A stretch of 64,000 bases of DNA from Tenrec ecaudatus (taxonomy: Eukaryota; Chordata; Mammalia; Afrosoricida; Tenrecidae): positions 129,632,731 to 129,696,730 of the forward strand of contig NC_134535.1 of NCBI RefSeq assembly GCF_050624435.1, in the 5' to 3' direction. Shown in pieces: positions 1-12,700 of this stretch. Numbering within the stretch: position 1 is the stretch's first letter; each line of letters starts with the position of its first letter. The position numbers and the translations under genes are program-made. A model generated the notes under the pieces. That model was not told the DNA's origin and did no database searches. It was given only the letters and a program-made list of their open reading frames with translations.

Positions 1-684
1 GGGGAGGCGCTGCCAAGGTGTTTCAAAAGCTTTCCAGACAGAAGGGACGCACCACGGTGATGAGGTCGGTAACAGGTGGCAGGGCGGGAGAGGTGGGGGG
101 AGGGTGACCTCTTGTCTGACGTCACCTATCACTCCCCCAGAAAGGCACCCCACTTACTCGACTGAGGGCCAACTAAACCCTCTGCGGCTGGATCAGTTCT
201 GTCTCCCAGCAACCCTACAGGAAGGAGCAGAGCTGGGCTGCCCGTTCGCTAACAGGAAGGTTTGCGGTTCAAAGCCACCGGCTGCTCTGAGGCTGAGAGC
301 TGTCGTCGTTTCCTTCGGTGACCCAAGAAGGCGCCTCTTGCTCCACGTCGGAACATTCAGCCACGGAGAACGGGCTCCCGAGCACAGTGACACTCTGACA
401 GCGCATGGGGTCTCCAGGAGTCACCATCACCTACGGCTGACCCATGACCAGCAAGGGGTGCAAACGAGCAACCCCGGGTTTCGAAATAGACAGGCCATTT
501 GCGCACTGTGTTGATAATCAGGAAGCGATCACATTGACATGGGCCGTTATCACCAGCCAGTTTATGGACCAAGCAGCTTCCCAACTGCTCGGGCTGGAAT
601 GCCCTAAGACTCTAATGGATAAAGCGAGTCTGCTCTCAGCTACCCTGCGGCACAGAGAGCTTCACCCCAGGTGGCACTACATAC
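1..684 (-). other. TIGAR: TIGAR intron 5 (partial)
   Basis: This is sequence downstream of the exon 5 donor. Apart from a diverged AfroSINE fragment near 234-300, nothing is recognised. I looked for last-exon peptides, including an SHG motif region with the second catalytic His, and saw none, so exon 6 lies to the left. Confidence 0.7.
234..300 (+). mobile_element. AfroSINE, diverged fragment
   Basis: The sequence ggctgcccgttcgctaacagg...gcggttcaaagccaccggctgctctgag matches the tRNA-like half of the AfroSINE. Confidence 0.5.
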
Positions 685-795
685 CTGGTCCAAGGTCTCT
701 CCTCCGGGCGGGGTGAATATGGTTATTTCTTCCTGAGCCGCTTTGGCCAATGCCCTTAGCTCAGTCAGCACCTTGCCTTCTGCAATCCCATATTT
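685..795 (-). CDS. TIGAR: TIGAR exon 5
   Basis: This 111-nt exon (37 codons, phase 0 at both ends) encodes [27 protein letters not shown] and [10 protein letters not shown]. The acceptor is AACCTTTGCAG and the donor is GTATGTAG. Glu102, the catalytic acid in TIGAR, is the E of VLTEL. The linker QEEITIF is more diverged from human (REECPVF) than the rest of the protein, while [10 protein letters not shown] is unchanged. A solo LTR begins 30 bp upstream of the acceptor, at position 826. The next exon, with the second catalytic His, is outside the window. Confidence 0.95.
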
Positions 796-3700
796 CTGCA
801 AAGGTTTCAATGCATTAAAACAGCCTGAGACAGTTAGTTCATTGCGCCAACCTGGCCGATAAACACATGTGGGGTTAATTGAAGGGTGGAGGGATAAATG
901 GCTCAGTGAATATTGCCTTTCTAGTTCTCAGGTCTCTTGCTTTGTGATGGTCGGACCAGGGTGCAGCTGCCTTAGCCAGTTCCCTGCTTCAACTGACAAG
1001 GCTCACTTCCTGCAAGACATCCCTGAGGAGAAGCCACATGGACCTACCCCGATGCAGCCCTGGGTACTGGAGACCCCTGCTAGTACTAAGATGCTTACAC
1101 ACTCACTGATTTTGCTTTCTCCCTGCAGTCGGCATCATAATGTGTGTTTTGTGAGATGGATTAGGACTTTGTGGATTGGTGTCGGACATCTGGGTTAAGG
1201 TTGAACTTGGTTTGTGCAGCACTGGGTTGGGATGTTTTCTTGATGTGCACTTAACCTTTATGTAAAACACTCTTACACATGTGAGTTTCTGTGGATTTGT
1301 TTCTCTAAAGTACCCAGACGCACACACAGGCTCAGACGCATTTGCAGACTAAGCACAAGTTCGTAGCAAACATGACTCCTCTGAACTGGCGATTGGAATC
1401 TGCTGAGCAGTGGGCCAGGTACCCTAGAAAATGTGGGCGATGCCCTGACTGTGCACATGGCACGGTGGGCCACACAGAAGAACGCAGCCAAGCCAGCGCA
1501 GGGTACAATCCAGAGAGGCGCTAACTCCAGAGGAGTGCACAGTCCACCGAGGCAGTAACACCACACCCACACGTATCCCCGGGGGCCTCAAAACAGCCAG
1601 TGAGACACATATTTTCAGCTCCGTCCTCACGCACACAAGGAGGCTGCTTTTCACAGAGGTGAAGCAACCTGCCTACAGATTCCCAGTCTCTAGTAAGCAC
1701 AGCGGGGCGCCTTCAAAGTTCAGGAGCTTTCTACAGTCATTTGAGATGGAGGCTCTGAGAAAGGCTTCACAAATCGCCAACTAGGAAGTGGCCTAGCGAG
1801 AAATCACCAGTGTGAACGTGACGCTGGTGCCGTTTTTAAGGTCCCGGGGTGGAAGAGCAAGAAGCCGGGTGACACCTAGTACTGGTGGGAGAAAACCAAC
1901 ACTCTCCGGGATCACCCGGGAGCGCCATTGGTACTTGTCTGGAAGGCACGTTTCGGCAATTTGGTTTCTACAGTTTAGTAGCCGCTACCACCAGGCCCCT
2001 TCCGCCTGGTGGTAGCGGCTACTAAACTTGTAGAAATGCTCATGTGTGAGGAGAAACGTGGTCACGTTCAGTTGCACACCACACAGTGGGCTTCTTGAGT
2101 AACATCTGGACACTTATCGTTATGCACAGTCTGGCCACAACAGTCTAGCACCGCTTTCAGACAGAAACCCAACCAAACTGCTACGTTTGCTTTGTACAGA
2201 ATGTGAAACTTAAGATTCAACTATGAATAAGGAATTTGTTGGCTAATTTAGGTTTTAAATGTAGTCTACTTATTTAAAATATTTAAATTTTTAGGAAACT
2301 TAAATATTAGAATGTATGCACAATTTGGCTACGAAGCTGGTCAATTTTCCAGGCCTGAAGTCCAAGTTCATATATCTTAGTCTGTATACAGAGCAGCTTT
2401 GGCTACAAAGCAGGGCAGTAAAAAACTATCACTTGCCGTGTCTTTACAAGAATGGAAACATTCATTTACTGAATGAGTATTCAGAACGCCACTCTTGACG
2501 TGCACGCCAGGCTGCGGGGCCTCACCAGGGCCAGGGAGGCTGTCCCCCAAGGCCCCCATCCATGTGGAGACACTGAGACAGATGATGGACGACTGACCAC
2601 GGAGCAGCATGCCAAAAGTGGATCAGTGGAAAGACACAGAACCTAAGCCACAGTGATCTGACCTGGACTTGGGGAATCACAGACGACTCAGGTCTAAAAG
2701 GAACCAAGAAGTTCAAGGTCAAGTTTGCGGAGCTTGAGTTCCAAGCGGAATGGCCTAGACTCCGGTGTTCAGTGGGGAGAGAGAGCAACTCAGAGATCAA
2801 TGGTCTAGAACATGGTTCTCATCCTTCCTCATGCCGCGACCCTTTCATACCGTTCCTCATGGGGTGCTGACCTCCCAACCATATAATTATTTTCGTTGCT
2901 ACTTCATCACTGTCATTTTGCTACTGTTATGACTCGGGTGGCCCCTGTGAAAGGGTAGTTTGACAACCCCCTAGGGGGTCGCGACCCACAGGTTGAGAAC
3001 CGCTGGTCTAGAGCCCTGGTTCCATGGCCTGAGGCCCTGTGTGGAATCTCGGCTCTGCCATTACTTGCTTGGTGACCCTGGGCATGGACTGAACCTCAGG
3101 GGTGTCTCCACTGCTGCGAGGGTGACGGAGAGCGTCCTGCTCACTGGGTTGTCATGAAGATCAATCTAGCGTGGCGCTTGGCACAGTGCCGGTGGGTGGC
3201 GAGCAGCCTTGTTCCAAAGGCTGATGGACTGAAGGCACGGTGAAGAGACAGGGGCCAGCCACGCACCAGGTCTCGTGGCCAGGTTAAAGCCTCTGGTCAA
3301 CCTCTCCCAGGAAAAGGCAGCCAGTGAAATACTGGACACAGAGGTGCAGCCGTCACGCGTTCAAAGGTTCCCCAGGCTGCCACGTGGAGACTGGAGTGGA
3401 CGAGAGGGTGTCCAACAGAAAACACAAGGACGGCCACGGTGACCGAGCAGAGGGATGACACCCATCGGCAATGGGATGGCAGCTAGTGGGATTGGAAAAG
3501 ATGAACAGATTCAAGCGCAGCTGTGAGCTACAGCTGGCACGATGGTCATGAGATTAAGTGTCCGAGACCATGAAGAGTCAAGAAAGGAGGACTTGGTGAC
3601 ATGAGTAAGGCAGGAGCCAGCAGAGAGAGGGAAGCCCCGAGAGTGGGAAGTAGCTGACAGCCCTCCTGGCACTGCAAGGTGAACGGTGGACAGCTAGCCA

Positions 3701-6700
3701 CAAGGTTGGCAGTTCAAACCCACCAGCCCATCTGTGGCAGAACTGAGGCTGTCTGCCCCTGCAAAGATTCAGTTTTGACCCCTAACATCAGCTAGATGGT
3801 AATGGGGCTGGTTTGGGGCTGTAGGGGAAACAATCAAATAGTAAGCAGTATGATAGGTGAGTGCGAAGCTCTGTTATGAGATCTAAGCTAAATATATGTG
3901 TGTGTACATGCATATATATAAATACATATACAACATCTCTTTTGTAAAGGAGAGAATAAGACTACATATATGATTTTACTATACAATATACTACAAATAC
4001 ACACACGCTATATGTGTTTTTTGTATGATGTATGTAGACATATACATACTTGTGCACACGCGCGCACACGGAGTGAGACATGTGAGAGAGACTTTGTGAC
4101 AAGCGTGCCTTGTTTTTCCAAGTCTCTCAGGTTTTCCATCAGGCCATGATACAGTCCCATCACTTGCCTCTCACTCTCAACTCCTGGGCGGTATGTGACG
4201 GGTTTCCGCCTTACACAGTGCGGGAGTTACATCATCTGTTGTCAATTTGAGACTTAAGAGTGAAGGGGTGGAGTTGAGCCTGTCAAGCAGGTTGCAGTTT
4301 GAGGACCTCCTTTGGAGGCTCTAAGGATATCAATAGCTCGCTGAAGGTGGGACACACACACGCTCCCTGCCAGACATTCCTGACGATGAGCCTGGTGGAG
4401 CTAGGCTGATGGAGCCAGAGCCCTGGAGCTGGAGGAGCCATGTGGCGACCCCTGCCAGCACTGGGATGCTTGCACCACCACTGGATCCACAAGACTCTCC
4501 ACCTATTAGCCTGTGACCTTCCCGCATTCGGCATCATTGCATGGCTGCACGAGTCTAAAGAATTTATGGACTAGTATTGACATATGGGGGTGATATCGGA
4601 CTTAGGACTTCATCTGGACTGGATTGCGACGTTTTCTCAATATTCAATTGCTTTTGTATATAAGGTTTTTTGTGATACACATAAGTGTGTTTATGAATTT
4701 GTTCTTCTAGTCTACCCAGACTAACAAATGGGGACTCCCACTGTCACATGTTTTCCTGTATTTTCAAGGCCTTGGCCCAATGCCTTAAGTCAAGGGAAAG
4801 GCTGACTGACACAGCCCCCAAAGGGTCCAGAGGAAGCAAAGAAGATGGCCTAGCTAAGGCAAATGCCTTCTCCGGCTATGTGATAAAAGCCCCACCCGAC
4901 CACCCCCACCCAGTTTTTGTTTGTTTGTTTGCTTGCTTTTTAAAGTAACTTTTGAGCACTTGTCCTCAAGCAGCGAGTCTTTCCAAGAGCATTGGAGATG
5001 AAGTGCTACCGTTTTAGACATGAAAGGAATTAGGAGTCACTGACTGGTCGGGAGCCCTGGTGGCACAGTGGATCTCATGTGGGGCTGAGAGCCACAAGGT
5101 CAGAAGCTCAAACCCGCCAGGCTCTCCAAGGGGGAAAGTTGAGGTTTTCTGTCCTGTAAAGGTCCACAGCCTTGGAAACCCAAAGGCGTTCTACTCTGTA
5201 CGGAAACAGAGGATCATAAGGGAGCACCTCACTTTTATGTTAAACTCTGTCCTGTGGGAAGGTCTTGGCAATACATCCTGCACCTATGATGGAAGGCAGG
5301 CATCCACTATGGTATTGATTATTAAATAATAGGACGCAATATGTGGCCATCTGTAACCAAACTGCTTACCCTTTCTCGAAGTCTTGAATCATACATCACA
5401 GTCATATCCTTGCAAAATTTACTCTTCTCCAAAATCCCATGCATGGTCTGGAAATCAAAACACAGCTGGGTCATGAAAGTCATCATTCTAGCCCAAAGGT
5501 CTAGGACTTCCAGCTCTGTCAGACCTCTTTTGCCACAGGTCGAGAACAGCCCTTCTTTTTAAAATCACTTTTATTGGGGGCTCTTAGGGCCCTTAAAACA
5601 TTCCATACATCAATCGTAACACCTGCTGCCATCATCATTTCCAAAACATTTCCTACTTGAGCCCTTGGTATCAGCTCTTTATTCCCCCTCCCTCCCTTAT
5701 GAACGAATCCCTGATCATTATATATTGTTGATGTTATTTCATGTCTTACACGATTCGTGGTCTCCCTCTGCTTTCGTAAGGCTGCTTCAGGCGCACGCTT
5801 ACCAGCGTGAGGTCTTTCTTTCTGCAGCACCCTGACACTTCCTTCCCTTGGCCGGAGGGGACCGCGCATCTGATTCCCAGCCCTGTGGGAGCTCTCGGGA
5901 TGCCAGCTTATGGTTCTTCGGAAGTCCTCTCTCCTGAACGTGTCCTTTAGCTTGGCTTCCAGCCGAGCCACTCTACATGTGCCAATTAACATCTCACCTA
6001 ATACGAGGGGTCCCGGGGCCCACTCCCATGTTTCCTGTTAACACCCTTCTCTGGTCGTCAGCCCCACAGATTTTAACGATGCTACCTTCCCCAAACACCA
6101 CGTTCCAGCTCTCCAACTCGTCGTGACCCCTGCGGTCACCTGGATTCCCGCATCCCTACTCTGGACATTGCTTCAGCCCCTAAACCACGACCATCTGCAT
6201 GCTCACCCTCATTCAGCCCTTCGTGCAGGGGCGGTGGGACATGTTCCCATGTTGCCTGACGACTCTGTCTGGAAACACGTATAGTCGACCTTGTGGCTTG
6301 TTTTCTAGTGTTTAAGGGAGATCTAAGACTAAGTCTCAAGCCCTCTTAAATCCCTCATAGTTGCCAAAGTCATCAGCCATCGAGTTTCTCATTTCCACAT
6401 GATATTTTATATTTATAGAAGTTGGTGTGTTTTTTTAATACTAGAAAAAGGGTCTTTGGGGCCATTCATTTAACTATCTTTCGTCATATTTTGCTTCTGT
6501 GGGTTCCCTCCCATTGACCCTACTTCTTTTTGATTTCCCCCCCCCCCCAAAGCTACTCCAATTTGAAAATTACCAAAATAAAATAAGGAAAATGGACAGG
6601 AAAATCAGCTCTCAGTCAGGGGTGGGATTAGGGGTGATGGCGTCTCTGTGTGATTGACTCCCCTACAGCCTCTGCTATCCCATTTCCCAAGGCTACACCA

Positions 6701-9700
6701 CAGGGGAGACTTCTGATCCCGTGGCCATAGGCTTGCCCCGTCATGGTACCTGCTTTGTCCGGATGAGGTCGCTGGAGAACGCATGCGTAAACTTCACCTT
6801 GTGGAGGAACAGCCCCGCAGCCGCTGCTTGTTGGAACCCCGTCTCCGAAAGGGGCTCATCTATTCCTTGTCCTGTGGCATTAAGAGAAAGAACAACGCTT
6901 GAACTGTCAGAAAATTTAGAAGGAACCCCATTAAATGACATGTAAAACACTCTCCGTTGCATTCAGATTCCCTTAGGTGATTGCCCACATCACCGTTCAG
7001 AGAACTGATGACCAGTAAGACGAACCCCCTTTCCATAAAGGCGAAGTGTTGCGGTCACATAGTGTGCTCCTCGGAGAAGCCCTGAGCCCTACTACACCTG
7101 TGACGGGGCCTCAAGGGTTTGGCTGTCACTTTGTACTCTGAAGCCAGCTGCTCTGCAGGTGAACGATAAAAATCTGCTTCTGTGAAAGTTACAGCATTGG
7201 GAATCTTAACTGAACAGCTCACAGACATTGATAAGAGTCACAATTAACTGGTGACAGTGGCTTTCGGTGTGACTGTAATACTTGGAAATAGAGTTCTCTT
7301 CACAATATTAACGAGGCCATTCCTGCACACGCCACAATCAAGCCAAACCAAACTCACTGCCATCACGGCCAAGCCACCTCTTAGCAACCCTTAGGGCAGA
7401 GTAGAACTGCCCCTGTGGACTTCTGAGACTAACTTTCCACAGGAGTAGAAAGCCTCGTCTTTCTCCCGAGGTGGTTCCACACTTCTGGCCTCGCTATTAG
7501 CAGCCCAATGCGGTGGTGGTTACATAATGTGGTGTCAATTTGGGACTTGAAAGGATTAAGAGTGAAGGGGTGGAGTCTCGTCAGTCAATCGGATCAGAGC
7601 CAATGAGGCCTCTGTGGGGGCATGGCCTTCTCCTGAGGATTCCCAGAATTTTCCTCCTTGGAGGCGGGAAACACTCTCTTGGCTCACTCCCTGTGAGACA
7701 TTACAGACAGGGAGTCTGATGGGAACAAGGAGGCGGCCCCTGCCAGTGCTGAGATGCTTACAACGCCACTGGATCCACATACTTCCCACCCACTGGCCTG
7801 GGATCTGCCTGCATTCGGCGCCATTGCATGTGGTTTGTGAGTCTGAGGAGGACTTTATAGATTGGTATGGGACAGATGGGCTCATATCCGACTTAGGGAC
7901 TGGATCTGGACTGGGCTGCGATGTTTCTTTCAATGTTGAATTTCTCTTGTATAGAAACCTTTCTTACACACGTATGAGTGTCTACGAATTTGTTTCTCTA
8001 GTCCGTCCAGACTAAGGCAACCACCAGGGCTCCAGACGTGGAGGCCAGCAAGCACCCGGAGAAGGGCGGCTGGTCACCACCATGTGGAAATCGCCAAGGA
8101 GCCCAGCACAGTGGGGACAAGGGAAGCTGTGCCAGGCTTTTCCCCCAGAGTGGCAGAGCGTCTTCCCCTACAGCAGGGGGTCTCAACCTGCCTCATGCCA
8201 CGACCCTTTCACACAGGTCAAGGTGGTGACCCCCAACCACACAATTATTTTCGTTGCTGCTTCATCACTGTCATTTTGCTACTGTTATGAATAGGGCGAC
8301 CCCTGTGAAAGGGTCGTTCTATACCCAAAGGGGTCGCGACCCCAGGTTGAGAACCGCTGCCCTAGAGCCAGTATCCTGAAACCAGACTTCTAGCCTCCTG
8401 GACTGTGACAAAATGCGTTCCTCCTTGTGACGGCCTTGTGACGGCCTTGCACGTGGCCTTCTGCCAGAGCAGCACTAGGAAGTGCAGACACACAGCTATC
8501 TGCGTCTTTCCAAGGGTCATTTTCCCCACGAGAGAGAGAGTTAGATGATGGCATGGGCCAAGCTTTCTTAAGCCTTTTCCCTATTGGCTGTAGTTGATTC
8601 ACTGACTCTGCGTCTATGTTCCCGACTTGGGTGGTGTCTTGCAGTGAGCGATCACTGGGTTTCTTCCTGTCCCCTTGGCCATCTGTTCAGTAGTCTAACT
8701 GGATGGCTTTTCGTCTGTTTTCTGCTTCATTTCAAAAATCCTTTCAGGAGCAAGGCTGGCTGGGCGCCCCACAGGCCCATTCCATTTCAAAAGAATGAAA
8801 CGGAGGCGTTCTACTCTCGTGAAGAGCTGCAGTCTCCGGAGCCCACAGGGCAGCTCGACCCTGTCCTGTAGGGGGCTGCGAGACAGAACCCACGAGAGAG
8901 GGGCGAGGAGCAATATACTACAGCTTAGCAAGGGGGCCTACGGGAAGGCTGCCGCCAGAGCACGGCTGGCCATCTGTCTGCTCCACTAAAGGTTACAGCC
9001 TAGAACCTACAACAGCTCCACTCTGTCATGGGTCCCGATCTAACAAGAAAGAAGAGCGCCGGGTGGGGAGGGACCGGAGCGCAAAGGATGGCTTGGGTGG
9101 GGACGTGTCGTTTAACAAAAGTTCACTTAGCAGTCTTGTTTCCAGAAGGAATTATGTGCCCTGGATGTGAAAATAAAAAGTTCCCCCATCGGAATAAAAA
9201 CCCTAAATGCCTTACAGCCAAAGCACAGAAAGTGTGTGTCTGGCAGAAGGTTCACCTCAGAGAGTCTTTAAAAAGTCAGAGCTGGCTCTCAGGGCGCTCA
9301 AGATCTGAGCCCATGTTACTAGAATGAGGGAGGCAAAATCTGTCATAATAAAATTAACAACTCCATTGAAGGGTCCTCTTGGTGACGTCGCATCTCAGTT
9401 ACTACTGAAATTAAAACAACTATCTCAGCAAAAAAAAAAAATTCCCATTTTCACCAGTCAGTACACTTTATGAAACTTCCAAATACGGAGTTATTTTAAA
9501 CCTAGGCAGCTATATTTTAAGACATCTAGACCCACTGACTATCTGCCGACGGGGCCACGTGGAAGCTACTCACAAACAAGAGTTTTGGCACCGAGTTTAC
9601 GTGGGACAGTTCTTCCTCTTAGGTGACAATTGTTCGGATTATATTTGATTTCATCATGCTTAAATCCCATAATCCCAATTCACAAGCCCCAGGTCATGCC

Positions 9701-12700
9701 ACCCCCATCAAATCTGATGAATTAACATATCGCAATAACACTACAGGGGTGAACTGACATCGCAGGTGTCTACCAACCTTGCAGTATTTTCTCCTTGTTA
9801 AATCTGGTTTCGCCACTAAAATAAAAGGGAAGAAGGGGGAAAACATGATTACCGAATTATGTTAATTTAAAATTAAGAATCCACACTAATGATTAAAATC
9901 AACAGAACCCTGAAGGGCAATGGTGTATCTTATGAACCTTGTAAAACACACACTTCATCAACAAGCCCATGGAAACACGATTTATTTGACGCTAACATTC
10001 CGTATTCCACTCTGCAGGGGAGAATCCCCGAGTGGGGTGAATGGTTAATGTGCGGGGCTGCAAACCAAAAGACCCCCGGGAGTTCCCCGGGAAGAGTCTG
10101 GTGCCCTACTTCTGGAAAACCAGCCATTGAAAACCCCATGGTGGAGGAAATGGGGGGGGGGCTCTTACTAAGGGGCCTTGAGTTTCTGTGAGCGGTGGCA
10201 GAACTGCAAGGGCAAGGACAGCGGGGAGGGTGGCACAACTGGAAGAATGTAAATGCGGAACTGTACATGCATGATTTTCTGGGGTCCTAGGAGCTAGATG
10301 GCCCCTCAAAACTAGTCCTCTCAGAGGACCTTTAAGTAAGGTGACCAGACTGCCCGCTTTGGGCAGGACAGTCCCAATTTCTGACAATTTTCCCCAAGTC
10401 CCATGGCGTTTTTTAAAAGTCCCAATTTTTGGAAAGAATGCACGACAAGCTAGGGTAGACGGTTTTCGGCTGCCATGTGGCTATTTTGCCAGGATGTGAG
10501 TTTTATCAATGGTGTACCACTTTACCAATGTCAAAATCGGGTCACCTTACCTTTAAGCCCCAAATACCCATGATATCTTGGAGTAAGTAGTAAGCGATCT
10601 CTGCCTGGAGCGCTGTGCTTGTTTTAAAGTGATCTATCTACATATCTGAGATCTGAGATCTATCTACATATCTGAGATCATATCTATCTACATATCGGAG
10701 AACTGGCCACCGCAAGCCCCAGGGATTGGATTAGCAGCGTTACAGGGCAGGGGGCTCATATTAATTGGGGGGCACACACCCAACTCCAAAGGAAGCTGAG
10801 ACTGGTTGTACACCTGGAAGAGGATAATTAATGTCACTACAGTGGAGAACCTTGGACCAAATAAGCCACCAAAATTCTTCAGAAAAAAAATTGGAGCATA
10901 ATAAGAAAAAAAGACAAGCTCACCGCCGTGAGTCATTTCCAACTCATAGCGACCCTACAAGACAGGGGAGTATGGTCCCTGTGACTTTCTGAGACTGTGA
11001 CTCTCTCTGGGAGTAGAAAGCCCCCTTTCTTCTGAGGAGTGGCTGGGGGTTCCCAGGTGCTGGCCTTGCGGCTCACAGTCCAATGTGTAAGCTCTACGGG
11101 ACCAGGGCTCCTGCATGAGACGCAACAAGGGAGCCTAGTTTAAGGGGCCAGGCTGCGAGTCACACTGGGGTAGCTTGTGTGTTTGGGGCGGGGGGAGGGG
11201 ATGTTCAAAGCTTAATGACTGGTATCTCGAATACCAGCAGGGTCACCTGCAGGGAACAAGTTCCAGCAGAGCTTCCAGACTAAGAACAGACGGTGTAGGA
11301 ATAGGCTCAGCATCATGATAAACAGAATAAAAATTGGAAGTTGTCAGTCATTTCGTCTTGCTGGGATCCACAATCGGTGTTCATGGAAGCCGCAGTCAAG
11401 ACATCCCATGAATCACTGCATTGGGTAGATCTGCTGCACAAGGGCTTTAAAGTGTTGAAAAGCAAGGAGGCTGCTTTGCAGACTAACGTGCACCTCTGAC
11501 CCAAGCCGTGGTATCTTCATGTGGAGATATGAAATATGCATGCGAAAGCTGGGCACTGACTAAGGAGATGAAGAATCTCTGCATCTGAAGCGTGGTGCTG
11601 GGGGAGAACATTGCAAGTGCCGGGGACTGCCAAAGAACAGATGTGTCTTGGAAGAAGGACAACCAGACCACTTCTTACACACCCGAATGGAGAGATTCCA
11701 TCCCATGGACTCTGCACATGTTGGCAGGAGAGACCAGTCACGGGAAAGGGCTATCACGCTTGGTCAAGTAGAGGGGCAGTGAAAAAGAGGAAGACCCGTC
11801 AGATGATTGACACAGTGGCGGCACCAATGGGCTCAGGCACAGGGAAAATCGTGAGGATGGCACGGGACCAGGCAGGGTTTGTTCTGCTGTGCAGAGGGTG
11901 GCTGTGGGGGCAGGACAACTTCATAGCACCTGGCAATGAGTCAGAATTTACGTGACGGCAGTGGGTTTGGTCGGCTTGGTTCCCACTGCAATGAAATTGG
12001 ATGGTTGAGACAAAGAATTTAAAACCTCGTTATTAGTATGTTATTAGTTCTTGGTAAACAATGAAAAGGTTAGTGGTTCAAAGTCCCCTAGAGGTGCCCC
12101 AGAAGAAAGGTCACAGGCGTGAAAGCTCAGCGGACCCACATGTCTACGCTGCCACACACGGGGTAGCCTTTAGTGGAATCGACTCCAGGGCAGCTGGTTT
12201 ATATGGCCCTGTAATAAGAGTTGGCCTAGTAGAGGTACTGGGTTACAGAGTGTACGAATCTTCCGCTTTATTAAATAATGCCAATGGGGCTACTACATTG
12301 CAGGAGGACAAGGAGGCTGTCTGCTCCCACAAAGACGTAAGAAACCCACAGGAGCAGCTCTGTCCTGCAGGGTCGCTACAGGTCAGAATTGGCTTGATAG
12401 CAAAGTTAGATGCAGGAGCCAAGGAGCACCGGTGGTGCAGAATTAAGTGTGAGGCTGTAAGGGTGGAGTTGATGGTTCAAACTGACCAGCTGCTCTGAGA
12501 CAAAAAGATGAGGCTGTCTGCTCCCGGGGAGATGTACAGGGTGGAATCCCTCTGGAGCCGTTCCCTCCAGTCCTGCAGGCTCACCAGCGGTAGGTTTGGT
12601 GTTCGATTATAGAGCTGCTGCCCACGGCAGCAAGTCTGGCTTCTCTTCCTTCTTATAATGGTGTCCCGCATTCTCATTTAGTAGTCACTCCACATCATTT

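Larger units (their letters stand above)
796..5369 (-). other. TIGAR: TIGAR intron 4 (4,574 bp)
   Basis: The intron holds two solo LTRs (826-1326 and 4219-4726), a 72-nt hairpin (1965-2036), one SPIN element (2811-3005) and SINE fragments. An AT- and GT-rich simple stretch lies around 3,890-4,070. The remaining stretches (1,327-1,964, 2,037-2,802, 3,014-3,658) contain nothing I can assign. Confidence 0.85.
6872..9777 (-). other. TIGAR: TIGAR intron 2 (2,906 bp)
   Basis: It contains an antisense AfroSINE (from 7,342) that is split by an LTR (7,514-8,019), a SPIN element (8,174-8,359) and a partial SINE near 8,806-8,890. Nothing is recognised at 6,872-7,341 or 8,891-9,777. Confidence 0.85.

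Noticed and set aside
1-684. TIGAR last exon
   Set aside because: No segment encodes the SHGAYM-type motif or its neighbours. It must be further left.
5519-5992. 157-codon minus-strand open frame next to TIGAR exon 4
   Set aside because: About 190 bp of it is a LINE 3'-end fragment, and the rest resembles no protein.
10025-10140. Possible tRNA gene
   Set aside because: A- and B-box-like words are present, but I could not fold a cloverleaf. It is more likely a SINE fragment.
11611-11955. 115-codon plus-strand open frame
   Set aside because: It is a remnant of the RTE LINE ORF2 C-terminus, broken by indels, and not a host gene.
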